Below are positions 9,255 to 16,829 of a stretch of 64,000 bases of DNA, piece after piece. Within the stretch, counting starts at the first letter, position 1; the number at the start of each line of letters is the position of its first letter. Under the pieces are notes generated by a model. That model saw nothing but the letters and a program-made list of their open reading frames with translations, was not told where the DNA came from and did not search any database. Location of the stretch: the NCBI GenBank assembly GCA_016933025.1, contig JAFGBT010000019.1, forward strand, positions 62,001 through 126,000, given 5' to 3'. This stretch comes from Spirochaetota bacterium (GTDB taxonomy: Bacteria > Spirochaetota > UBA4802 > UBA5550). The translations under genes were made by a program, and so were the position numbers.

Positions 9255-9298
9255 AAAGCCTCTTCATTTAACTTATCAATGAAGAGGCTTTTTATATT
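9255..9298 (+). terminator. Strong rho-independent terminator after the lipoprotein gene
   Basis: Perfect 13-bp stem AAAGCCTCTTCAT / ATGAAGAGGCTTT, 11-base loop, then a T-rich tail. It begins 18 bases after the stop codon at 9237. The A-rich left side could also let it act on the opposite strand, protecting against read-through from the leftward operon ending at 9344. Confidence 0.85.
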
Positions 9299-9343
9299 TT
9301 TAACTGATTAAAGGCATAACATCCAATGCTAAGTTAATGCAAT

Positions 9344-10846
9344 TCAGTGCATGATTACTGTCGTAAAAATATGGTTCTTAACCACCGAATGAATTGCCTC
9401 TTGGTGATTCTCGTCAATACTGAAAATTGATTTTTCATCTCGAATTTCCTCCACCACCGTCCTCTTCCACGCCTGCGCCAGGTTGATGCCGAGGGCCTTT
9501 GCCACCGCCTCCTTGATGGACCATATCCTTGTCGATGCCTCCATCTCTCCCATAGGATGGCTTTTCGCCAGCGCCATCTCGTCAGGGTGCATGTAAAGCC
9601 GCTGGCCCTTGAGCACCCTGCCGGAGATCTCTTCCACGTCAATCCCGATTCTGTTTTCAGAAATTGCCGCCACGGCAAAGCGCGAATCGTGCGAGGCGGT
9701 GCAGTATAATGACACGCCCTTCGGGGCGGGGCAGAGCGGTCTGCCGTTCCCGCCAACGGTGGTGATGCGATGGGACGGTGTTTCCATTTCGTTCCCCGAG
9801 GTCCTGCGCGAAAGCTTCTTGAGGGCCATGCGCGCGGCGCAGAAGCTCTTGCCCCGCTTTTCGCGCATCCGACCGAAGCGCTCGAGCTCGTCAGGGGCCA
9901 GTATCTTCTCGCACGGTTTTGTGACTGCGGCGAGCTCTATGACCGAGAAACCGGCGCACCGTGCCCTGATCGCCTCCAGGGGGTCCCCGCCCTGGTGCGC
10001 GATCCACTCCGGCGGCCGCAGCCTCCCGCCGCTCACGTCTTTCATGTGGAGGCCCCTGACCTCCTCGCGCAGGCCGCCGCCGGCGTCATATATCCAGAGG
10101 TCGAACACCAGCAGGCCGCCTTCTGTTGTTACGGGCATCGCCCTGGTGAAGTAGTTCTCGCCGGGCATGGTCCTGTTTTTGATGACGCGCTCGTCGATGT
10201 GCACGGGGAATCCGACAATGCCGGCGAAGCGCTGTCCCCAGGCGCACGCGGCGTGAAACGCCGCGTCAAGGGGAAAGGGCGAGCCGAGGGGCGAATCCGG
10301 CGCTTCGCTTGTGCCGCCGCTGATCGTTGCCAGCGCGCCCTCCTCGGAAAGCAGGAGGGATTCAATGTTACGGAATGCCGGCCCGAACGGCACCAGCTCT
10401 CTGTATATCCGGTCACTGTCAACCTGAAGGCATATGCCCTCCAGGCCGAGCGTGAAATCCAGTGGCGGCCCGGCGGAAGGTACGCCCGCCCCGGCGAAAG
10501 AGAGGGACGCGTGTTCCAGCGGCCGGGTGATCGAGGATGAATCGGATTTTTTGAGGGTAACCAGTTTTGACGTCAACGATCCGTCGCCGGGCAATTCAAT
10601 CTCGTTGAAGGCTTCAATGGATCCGGAGTCCGGATCGAGGAAGAGGAATTTTCCGAAATCGGCGTTGATAATGCGGGTGACGGACATATCGTCTCTCAGC
10701 TTCAAGGCGGATGCCGCAAGTATTCGCATGGCTTCAACTGCGGGGAACACGGCACGCCCCTGGAACACGTGGTCGCGAAGGTAGTCGTGAAGGCCGATAG
10801 TTATCGGTACACGTGTCGGCCGGTTTATTTCGGGAAGGTCTTCCAT
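9344..10846 (-). CDS. Fusion of a polyketide-type dehydratase and a 4'-phosphopantetheinyl transferase
   Basis: Two-domain protein of 500 residues. The N-terminal ~290 residues are a double hot-dog dehydratase of PKS type: the HxxxGxxxxP motif is His26-Gly30-Pro35 (DHVFQGRAVFP) and the second catalytic pair is Asp194/His198 in LDAAFHAAC. Both halves look intact. The C-terminal ~200 residues are a Sfp-like phosphopantetheinyl transferase: IGIDVEEIS supplies the Mg-binding acidic residue, and IWSIKEAVAKALG is the family's WxxKEA motif. The protein could therefore both dehydrate beta-hydroxyacyl-ACP and convert apo-ACP to holo-ACP. The start overlaps the thioesterase gene by 22 bases. The domain pairing is uncommon in stand-alone form and suggests a PKS/PUFA-like origin. 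Confidence 0.82.
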   Translation of the reverse strand: MEDLPEINRPTRVPITIGLHDYLRDHVFQGRAVFPAVEAMRILAASALKLRDDMSVTRIINADFGKFLFLDPDSGSIEAFNEIELPGDGSLTSKLVTLKKSDSSSITRPLEHASLSFAGAGVPSAGPPLDFTLGLEGICLQVDSDRIYRELVPFGPAFRNIESLLLSEEGALATISGGTSEAPDSPLGSPFPLDAAFHAACAWGQRFAGIVGFPVHIDERVIKNRTMPGENYFTRAMPVTTEGGLLVFDLWIYDAGGGLREEVRGLHMKDVSGGRLRPPEWIAHQGGDPLEAIRARCAGFSVIELAAVTKPCEKILAPDELERFGRMREKRGKSFCAARMALKKLSRRTSGNEMETPSHRITTVGGNGRPLCPAPKGVSLYCTASHDSRFAVAAISENRIGIDVEEISGRVLKGQRLYMHPDEMALAKSHPMGEMEASTRIWSIKEAVAKALGINLAQAWKRTVVEEIRDEKSIFSIDENHQEAIHSVVKNHIFTTVIMH

Positions 10847-11304
10847 AGGTGCACGGTTTTTTCATCCACGGCCACCGGCCGCCCCGCTTTATTGAGGGCG
10901 CAGTGACGGGTGAAGCCGCGGCAGATGATCGTATTCGTCTCGGCGTGCGTGATCAGGTAATCGAACTTGAGCCGCACCCGCTCCAGGTCAACGGGGCGGG
11001 TGTGTATCCAGATCAGGTCGTCGTAGTAGAGGGGGGCGTAGAAGGTGATGCCCAGGTCGATGATGGGATAGACAAAGCCGCTCTCCTCGATTTCCCGGTA
11101 TGGATATGCGGCGTCGCGCATGAGCGACGCCCTGCCGAGCTCGAAGTAGCGTAAATAGTTCGAATGATACACCACCTCTGACCGGTCAGTGTCCGCGTAC
11201 AGGGTTCGGTGCCGGCAGCGGTGCCAGACATCGCCCGTGGTGGCGTCCCGGACGAAACGCTCGTCGTTGTTGTATATCCCGGGAATAAAAGGTTTTGGCT
11301 TCAT
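10825..11304 (-). CDS. Hot-dog acyl-CoA/ACP thioesterase, 4-hydroxybenzoyl-CoA thioesterase family
   Basis: Single hot-dog domain of 159 residues. The family motif is clear: HRTLYADTDRSEVVYHSNYL with the catalytic Asp, then RYFELGRASLMRD. It likely hydrolyses a thioester, releasing a finished chain or editing aberrant acyl-ACP. GGGGAG lies upstream of the ATG. It starts one base after the ketosynthase stop and overlaps the dehydratase-transferase gene, so these three form one leftward operon. Specificity unknown. Confidence 0.85.
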   Translation of the reverse strand: MKPKPFIPGIYNNDERFVRDATTGDVWHRCRHRTLYADTDRSEVVYHSNYLRYFELGRASLMRDAAYPYREIEESGFVYPIIDLGITFYAPLYYDDLIWIHTRPVDLERVRLKFDYLITHAETNTIICRGFTRHCALNKAGRPVAVDEKTVHLWKTFPK

Positions 11305-11305
11305 G

Positions 11306-12571
11306 CTATACTCCCCTGAATACCGCGCAGCAGTTGGTCCCGCCGAACCCGAAGGCGTTGGATAAGATGATCTCGTGGGCCTGCCTGCGCGCCTCGTTGG
11401 GGACCAGGTCCACGCAGCCGATCTCCGGGTCGGGGATGTGGTTCACCGTCGGGAGGATAATGCCGCGCTGCATTCCCTCGATGGCCAGGGCAGCCTCGAT
11501 TGCGGCGGCGCCGCCCAGGGTATGGCCGATCTGCGACTTGTTGGACGATACCGGCATCTTTTCCAGGTGGGCGCCGAAGACCTCCTTCAGGCATTCGATC
11601 TCGGTGATGTCACCTTTCGGCGTCGAGGTGCCGTGCGCGTTGACGTACTGTATGTCGCGGGGCCCAAGTTCGGCGTCTTCAAGCGCCATGCGGATGCATT
11701 GCACGATGGTGTCCCGGTTGGGTCTTGTGAAATGGTGGGCGTCCGAGTTCCATCCGATGCCGAGCACTTCCGCCTTCGGCGTTAAGCCGAAGCGCTTGAT
11801 CGTTTCGTCGGCCGCCAGCACGAGGACGCCGGCGCCTTCTGAGAGGACAAAGCCCTTCCGGTCGACGCTGAACGGCCTCGACGCCTTTGTCGGATCGTCG
11901 TACGCGCGGTCGCCCGGCTTGATTTTTATGGTGGCGTTCATGTTCTCAAAGCCGTGGATTATCTCCGGAATGATGCAGGTGTCGACGCCCCCGGCCAGGA
12001 CGAAGTCAACGTCGCCGTCGCGTATCATTCGTGCTCCGATGCCGACGGCATGGTTGCCGGAGGCGCAGGCGCCTTCCGGCGAGAAGACCGGGCCGGTGAA
12101 CCCGAAGAGCATTCCGGCCTTGCCCGAAGGCAGGTTGGCGCAGAGATTCGGGAGCAGGTACGGGCTGATTTTCAGCGGGCCGTGGTTGAGGTAGTTCTCC
12201 ATGGCGACGCGGTACGCGTCCGAGCCGTTCAGGGCCGAGCCAATGAGGCATGCGGTGCGGGGACCGGTTTCTGCGTTGATCTCAAGCCCGGAGCGGCGTA
12301 TGGCTTCCTGGCATACGGCCATGGTGAGGATCACGAAGTCCGCGTTCCAATTGTATATCTCCTTTTCATCCGCGAAATCGAGTGTCCGGGGGTCCCAGTC
12401 CGGGATCTCTCCGACTACGTCGCAGGCGGACTGTACATGACAGCGCGTTACCTTTCTGAAGCCTGCCTCGCCGCGTGCGGCGCGCTCCCACGAGGATTCA
12501 AAGGTGCTTCCGAGGGGCGTCGCGGCCCCGTATCCAATAACATAGACACGTCTGTTTTTTGGCGCTTTCAT
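11306..12571 (-). CDS. Beta-ketoacyl-ACP synthase (KAS II-like), copy 1
   Basis: Condensing enzyme of the FabF/KAS II fold, 421 residues. The catalytic triad is complete: Cys169 in SPEGACASGN, His313 in NAHGTSTPKGD and His350 in NKSQIGHTLGG. The C-terminus has the usual NAFGFGGTNCCAVFRGV. It would elongate an ACP-bound chain with malonyl-ACP. First gene of the three-gene leftward operon with thioesterase and dehydratase-transferase. Closest in layout to the ketosynthase at 16830-18077 (same insertions around residues 65-140), suggesting duplication within the cluster. A perfect TATAAT box precedes it at 12633-12638. Confidence 0.92.
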   Translation of the reverse strand: MKAPKNRRVYVIGYGAATPLGSTFESSWERAARGEAGFRKVTRCHVQSACDVVGEIPDWDPRTLDFADEKEIYNWNADFVILTMAVCQEAIRRSGLEINAETGPRTACLIGSALNGSDAYRVAMENYLNHGPLKISPYLLPNLCANLPSGKAGMLFGFTGPVFSPEGACASGNHAVGIGARMIRDGDVDFVLAGGVDTCIIPEIIHGFENMNATIKIKPGDRAYDDPTKASRPFSVDRKGFVLSEGAGVLVLAADETIKRFGLTPKAEVLGIGWNSDAHHFTRPNRDTIVQCIRMALEDAELGPRDIQYVNAHGTSTPKGDITEIECLKEVFGAHLEKMPVSSNKSQIGHTLGGAAAIEAALAIEGMQRGIILPTVNHIPDPEIGCVDLVPNEARRQAHEIILSNAFGFGGTNCCAVFRGV

Positions 12572-12632
12572 GATCGTATTTAAAGTATGACATTAATAGG
12601 AAAAGCCGGGATATTTAACAACTATAATTTTT

Positions 12633-12661
12633 ATTATATTAAGGATGATAAAGTCGCAGGC
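12633..12661 (-). promoter_or_regulatory. Possible promoter of the leftward ketosynthase-thioesterase-dehydratase operon
   Basis: A perfect TATAAT on the minus strand (plus bases 12633-12638), ~60 bases before the ATG at 12571. The -35 position (GCCTGC at 12656-12661) is weak, so an activator may be needed. Confidence 0.35.
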
Positions 12662-12867
12662 GATGCGGCCGGTATGAAATTCCACAAAGGGAGTGGTGAC
12701 TGAAATTATTCGGGATTGCGGGAGTATCGTGCGGAAATTACATGAGGCTCCTGCGCGTCGTCGATTTCGCGGACGGGTAGAAAAGCCCTGATTCCGGTTA
12801 TATGGTAGACACGGACCGGAAAATCTTTGCATGTTCCCGGGTTTTCATGATGATTCACATTTAGTAC

Positions 12868-12895
12868 TTTACAGAATGTAAAATACTGCTATCAT
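12868..12895 (+). promoter_or_regulatory. Predicted sigma-70 promoter of the esterase lipoprotein
   Basis: TTTACA, 16-base spacer, TATCAT, in AT-rich DNA 38 bases before the ATG at 12934. Confidence 0.5.
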
Positions 12896-12933
12896 ATAGT
12901 TCTTAATTAATTCATGTAATACGATGAATTAAC

Positions 12934-14388
12934 ATGAGCCGTATATTCAGACTGATAGTTATCGCCATGCTGGCCCCGGCATTCACGGCCTGCGGGACGA
13001 ACGAGGGTAAAAACCTCTTGCTCCTGGCCCTCATGCACGGCGGCACGGTGCATGAATATAGCGCGGACCTTGCCTCGCTTGACATATCCTCCGGCACCCT
13101 GGTTTTCAATTCCGCCACGACCTCCTATTCCGTAGAAGTGGAAAATTCGGCAGAATACCTATGGGTCACTCCGGCTGCCGCAGATGCGTCAGCGGCCATA
13201 GAAGTGGAAGGTGTCCCGGTGACATCGGGCACACCTTCGCAGGATATCGATCTTGTCGAGGGGCCGAACACGGTGACCATCACGGTAACGGCGGAAGACG
13301 GCATCACGACGAAAACCTACACTTTAACGATAACGCGCCTGACGGGCGCAAGCACGAACGCCAACCTGGCTTCCCTGTCGATGTCTGCCGGCGCGCTCTC
13401 GCCCGGCTTTGCGGAGGACACGCTCACCTATTGCGCGTCGGTTGAAAACGCGATCGGGGCAATAACCGTGACACCTACGGCCGCAGGCGTGGGCGCAACC
13501 ATCACGATAAACGGGGACCCGGTCGACTCCGGCTTCGAATCCTCCCTGATTGATTTAGACGCAGGACAGAATATCATAACCATCCTGGTGACGGCGCAGG
13601 ATGGCGCGACCACCGGAACATACACGGTTATTGTCGCCAGAAAATTCAGCACGTGCACCTATGAATCCGGCCTGATAGACCCGGGCTACGCGAGCGCGAT
13701 CGTGTATTATCCCTGCGAAACAGCGGTCGGGCCCTTTGCCGCTACCACTCTTACAGGCGGATGGACCAATACAAAAGAGCAGATGGCATGGATAGGGAAC
13801 CATCTGGCAACCGAGGGGTATATTATCATAGCCATGACTCCTAACAATTATTCATCTTGGCCTCTGAACAATTCCTATTGGACTACTGCCCATAACTCCG
13901 GCATAGCAAAGCTGATATCCGAAAACGCCAGGACCGACGGCCCCGTGTTCGGGCTGGTGAAAACAGACGCGCTGCAGATAATGGGCTTCTCCATGGGGGG
14001 CGGAGGCGCGCTCCTCGCGTCCGCGATCCAGGGTTCCGCGATAAAATCAACGCAGGCCATCGCGCCGTACATGGCTTCCGCGTATACCCTGAGCGCAATC
14101 AATTCAGCTACAATTGTACATACCGGTTCTGCAGACACGGTCGCTTCTCCCGCAAATGCTGAAGCCATGTATGATAGCGTCCCGACCGGCATCGACAAGG
14201 CCTTTGTGAATTATACCGGGCTCGACCACTTCGACTGGTACGGCGACACCGGGGATTACCGCGACAGGCTGCTGACTTATATTACCGGCTGGATGAAGGT
14301 CTACCTTGACGAGAATGCGTATTACCAGAACCAGATTGACGGGAGCCAGGATTGGTTTACTGAATTCATTTTCTCATCCGGATATTGA
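12934..14388 (+). CDS. Lipoprotein with two cadherin-like domains and a PET-hydrolase/cutinase-like alpha/beta hydrolase
   Basis: 484-residue secreted lipoprotein; signal peptide ends FTAC with lipidation Cys20. Two ~85-residue cadherin-like beta-sandwich repeats follow (~47-135 and ~140-230), each opening LASLxxSxGxL and ending TYT(L/V)xxxR. The C-terminal ~255 residues match the cutinase/PET hydrolase fold: nucleophile Ser353 in MGFSMGGGGAL, acid Asp401 in GSADTVASP, base His432 in GLDHFDW. The Ser-Asp and Asp-His spacings (48 and 31) are close to those of the Ideonella PETase (46 and 31). The oxyanion segment reads GGWTN, where PETase has Tyr, and the Trp before the nucleophile is Phe here. 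Likely an envelope-anchored polyester, wax or lipid esterase; the substrate is unproven. Confidence 0.82.
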   Translation: MSRIFRLIVIAMLAPAFTACGTNEGKNLLLLALMHGGTVHEYSADLASLDISSGTLVFNSATTSYSVEVENSAEYLWVTPAAADASAAIEVEGVPVTSGTPSQDIDLVEGPNTVTITVTAEDGITTKTYTLTITRLTGASTNANLASLSMSAGALSPGFAEDTLTYCASVENAIGAITVTPTAAGVGATITINGDPVDSGFESSLIDLDAGQNIITILVTAQDGATTGTYTVIVARKFSTCTYESGLIDPGYASAIVYYPCETAVGPFAATTLTGGWTNTKEQMAWIGNHLATEGYIIIAMTPNNYSSWPLNNSYWTTAHNSGIAKLISENARTDGPVFGLVKTDALQIMGFSMGGGGALLASAIQGSAIKSTQAIAPYMASAYTLSAINSATIVHTGSADTVASPANAEAMYDSVPTGIDKAFVNYTGLDHFDWYGDTGDYRDRLLTYITGWMKVYLDENAYYQNQIDGSQDWFTEFIFSSGY

Positions 14389-14795
14389 TGTAATCGATCA
14401 GAAAGGCTCTGGCAAGCAAAAAGTTCTGGACAGGTGTGTTAAAATTTTCGCGCGGCGGGAAAAGCGGGAAAAATAATTTCGTATCGCATTACGATGTTTT
14501 TCCGGCAGGTAACAGAGCATTGCCCCGGTGTATTTAAGACTTCAATTGCAGAATTGACGATCTTGTATACCTCATCTTTATACAACAATTTGTGTGTATT
14601 CGTGTTCATTCGTGGCTAATTATTCAGTACGCTTTTATACACCGACTTCCGGTCCATGCCGGGCCGGCAGGGCGGCGCTGTTTCGCTCGTTCACAGGTAC
14701 ATGAAAGGGTAACGAACGAAGTTGACGTTTGTAGAAAATTATTTGTTAATGTGGAAAAAACGGCGACGGCCAGGTTTTGTTATTTCTTGCAGGTC

Positions 14796-14841
14796 CGCCT
14801 TCTCGCAGCGAGGGGCTTAAGCCCCTCGCTGCGAGAAGGCG
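14796..14841. repeat. 46-nt perfect palindrome
   Basis: Exact inverted repeat with 23-bp arms and no loop, centred on CTTAAG (14816-14821). Each arm reads CGCCTTCTCGCAGCGAGGGG then CTT. It is too long and perfect to be chance, and no T-run follows. Confidence 0.85.
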
Positions 14842-14892
14842 CCAAGGAACCGCGCAGGGGCCGCCGCCTTAGTGACGTCCTGTCACCGGCGG

Positions 14893-14969
14893 GCAGCGCC
14901 CTCTACGTGCATCCTGCACGGGCGCTGCATTCGAACATCCTGTTCAGCACATGCAGACATCCTGTCTGC
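14893..14969. repeat. Three consecutive CATCCTG mini-hairpins
   Basis: Hairpins CGTGCA-TCC-TGCACG (14906-14920), GAACA-TCC-TGTTC (14933-14945) and GCAGACA-TCC-TGTCTGC (14953-14969). All have the same TCC loop inside CATCCTG but different, fully complementary stems. The first is enclosed by an outer 9-bp stem GCAGCGCCC / GGGCGCTGC (14893-14901 with 14920-14928). Confidence 0.75.
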
Positions 14970-14978
14970 TCGGATCTC

Positions 14979-15006
14979 GGGTGGATTCGCGCGAACGAAT
15001 CCACCC
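14979..15006. repeat. Inverted repeat with 11-bp stem
   Basis: GGGTGGATTCG / CGAATCCACCC around a 6-base loop, directly after the CATCCTG hairpins. It could end transcription from either side, but no T-run is present. Confidence 0.6.
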
Positions 15007-15063
15007 TTATAATTGCACGACCCGGTTCCCGGTCTCAACCCCTCGCCCCGGGTGAGGCACAAA

Positions 15064-16482
15064 TTAAAATTTGTAGAGTACCCAGGGGTCAGAGTAAAGT
15101 CCGTACAGGCTCGAGACTTCCAGGTTGCTGAGATCGAACATGGATATCGAGGACTCTACGGAGGCCTGGTCCGGGGCGTAGTACCCGTAGTTGGGCGGAT
15201 GCAGGAAATCTATGATCACCCGCGCCGCAAGGTTGTCCATTGTCCCGTATGCCTTGAGGATCAGATCAAGCATGGTCTCGTACCGCCATGTTGAGTCGGG
15301 AATGGCCCCGCCCAGTGCGAGGTACATGTCGGGATTGAGGTAATGGTTTGTTGCGACCACCAGGTCGCCCTTCTTCTCGATCTGTTTGGGTATGCCGAAT
15401 AATGACGCCCAGGAGGGCTGAACATACTCGTCAAACCTGACGCGCTTCAGGTTGGCCGAGACCTCGACCACGGCGCCGCCCTTCTCGGCCCCGATGCCGT
15501 CGCCGATCGGAAAGAGCCATGAGACTCCCAGCTTTTTTGTGGTCAGGATTTTTGCCGCCTGGCCCAGCTCGTTTGCGTACTGGAGCACATACCGGTTGAT
15601 GAGAAGGCCGCCCATGCCGAGCGCGGTCACGTTGCTGTTGGCGGACGGGACCATGTCTATACCGATACCGATCCCCTTTTCATTCATGCCGGCCGCGGTT
15701 CCGACGAACGAGGGAGCCATGACGCTCACCAGGCGGTTCCCGTTGTCCGGCACGTACTCGATGAGCAGGCCGTACTTGTAGTAGGCCCCGTTGGCGAACA
15801 TGAAGTCCCTGCCCATGAGCGTCCTGCCGTCGAGCGTCGCGCTCCCCGAGGCGACGAAGGCGTTGCAGGCGTGGGGGACCGGAAGGAACGGTATCGCGAG
15901 CGGAATGAAGGGAGACACGACCGGGTAACCGATCCCGAGGATCGCGTCGAAGGCCATGTTGTTCATCATGACACTTTTGAATTCAACGGCGAACCCGGCG
16001 TCATTCGCCCCGTCGACGATGCCGTTTATCTCTTCAAGAAATTCCTTGGGCACGTCCCCGGCCCTGATGGCCTTATCAATCGGGAGATAGAGCAGATTAA
16101 CGAGCGTTCTTACCCCCGCTTCTCCCCCGACGAGGTCGTAGAGCTGGTCGACTGTCACGTCGATGCCGGTCATCTGGATGATGAGCCCGCCCCAGAATTC
16201 GACCGAAGCCATGCGCGACACCGCTTCGGCGCAGAGATAGCCGTGCTGGTATCCCATTTCATACGGCGCGCCCTCCAGGTGGAGGAGCTTCTTCCCCTCG
16301 CTATTTACCGCAAGATACCCTCTACCGTCCGGAGCATAGGTCCTGTCCATCAGGTCATTGAGGCTTGAATACGAGTAGCTCTGGGCCTGCGGTTCCACCC
16401 ATGCATACTCTTCATCACAGGCGGTAATTGTGATGATACTGCAGATGATGACGAGAAAAGCCGTGATGCGTTTTGTTATCAT
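15064..16482 (-). CDS. Lipoprotein of the C45 / acyl-CoA:6-aminopenicillanate acyltransferase-like Ntn-hydrolase fold
   Basis: 472 residues. The ATG at 16482 is chosen because AGGAGGA sits 5-6 bases upstream and the lipoprotein signal begins there (MITKRITAF, lipobox TITAC). The mature protein resembles C45-type amidases: LEGAPYEMGYQHGYL near the N-terminus, an HACNAFVASG segment whose Cys is the expected N-terminal nucleophile after self-processing, then GRTLMGRDFMF, GTAAGMNEKGIGIGIDMV and GAVVEVSANLKRVRF. Family members cleave or form amide bonds of acylated amines. An envelope-anchored acylase beside an acyl-lipid cluster is suggestive but unproven. The gene follows the large leftward operon after ~350 bases and has its own promoter-like sequence. 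Confidence 0.75.
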   Translation of the reverse strand: MITKRITAFLVIICSIITITACDEEYAWVEPQAQSYSYSSLNDLMDRTYAPDGRGYLAVNSEGKKLLHLEGAPYEMGYQHGYLCAEAVSRMASVEFWGGLIIQMTGIDVTVDQLYDLVGGEAGVRTLVNLLYLPIDKAIRAGDVPKEFLEEINGIVDGANDAGFAVEFKSVMMNNMAFDAILGIGYPVVSPFIPLAIPFLPVPHACNAFVASGSATLDGRTLMGRDFMFANGAYYKYGLLIEYVPDNGNRLVSVMAPSFVGTAAGMNEKGIGIGIDMVPSANSNVTALGMGGLLINRYVLQYANELGQAAKILTTKKLGVSWLFPIGDGIGAEKGGAVVEVSANLKRVRFDEYVQPSWASLFGIPKQIEKKGDLVVATNHYLNPDMYLALGGAIPDSTWRYETMLDLILKAYGTMDNLAARVIIDFLHPPNYGYYAPDQASVESSISMFDLSNLEVSSLYGLYSDPWVLYKF

Positions 16483-16829
16483 ACATGTCCTCCTGATAAA
16501 TAAAAAATGAGTCCACTCAGCCAGTTCAGCTGAGTTGTATCGTACACTGTGCAAGGACCATCCGCGGTAGATGGTTTACTCTGACACCAGGAAATTTACA
16601 TTATCACAGCCGAAAACAGTCGTTACAAAGCCATGTGAACAGTATGGAAAATGAACGTATTCAGGGATCCAGGGAACAGAATTACGATATATATGATCAT
16701 CGAACTCTTTAGTGATTGACATATCAGTCATTATTACATAACGGCATTTTTGTCAACAAAAATACCGGACAGACTTCTTTATTTTTTTAATAATATGTTT
16801 TAATACTGATAAAATTGAAGGTTTTTGAT
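16483..16829. other. 347-base AT-rich spacer
   Basis: Separates the leftward ketosynthase (ends 16830) from the C45-type lipoprotein (starts 16482). It holds a candidate minus-strand promoter at 16728-16756. No hairpin terminator or gene was seen. Confidence 0.6.
16728..16756 (-). promoter_or_regulatory. Candidate promoter of the C45-type lipoprotein
   Basis: Minus-strand TTGACA (plus bases 16751-16756), 17-base spacer, TAATGA (16728-16733). If used, the 5' leader would be about 240 bases, which is long. Confidence 0.4.

Larger units (their letters stand above)
12572..12933. other. 362-base divergent spacer
   Basis: Lies between the leftward ketosynthase operon and the rightward esterase lipoprotein. 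It holds a TATAAT -10 box for the leftward gene and a TTTACA/TATCAT promoter for the rightward gene. No further gene or repeat was seen; the short open frame at 12593-12832 has no coding character. Confidence 0.6.
14389..15063. other. 675-base repeat-rich intergenic region
   Basis: Convergent spacer between the esterase lipoprotein and the C45-type lipoprotein. No credible gene. It contains a 46-nt perfect palindrome (14796-14841), three CATCCTG-core hairpins (14893-14969) and an 11-bp-stem hairpin (14979-15006). An open frame across 14592-15131 is produced by these palindromes and looks non-coding. Confidence 0.7.

Noticed and set aside
9770..10540. 256-codon open frame antisense to the dehydratase-transferase fusion
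   Set aside because: The real gene on the other strand has both catalytic motif sets; the antisense frame shows no family signature.
12593..12832. 79-codon open frame on the minus strand in the divergent spacer
   Set aside because: No ribosome site or recognisable motif, and it lies over the putative promoter of the ketosynthase operon.
14893..14969. CRISPR array
   Set aside because: Three short palindromes with differing stems and spacings of 22-26 bases do not make direct repeats with spacers, and no cas gene is near.
14592..15131. 179-codon open frame across the repeat-rich spacer
   Set aside because: It runs through the perfect palindrome and CATCCTG hairpins, overlaps the end of the C45-type gene and has no domain or ribosome site; a by-product of repeats.
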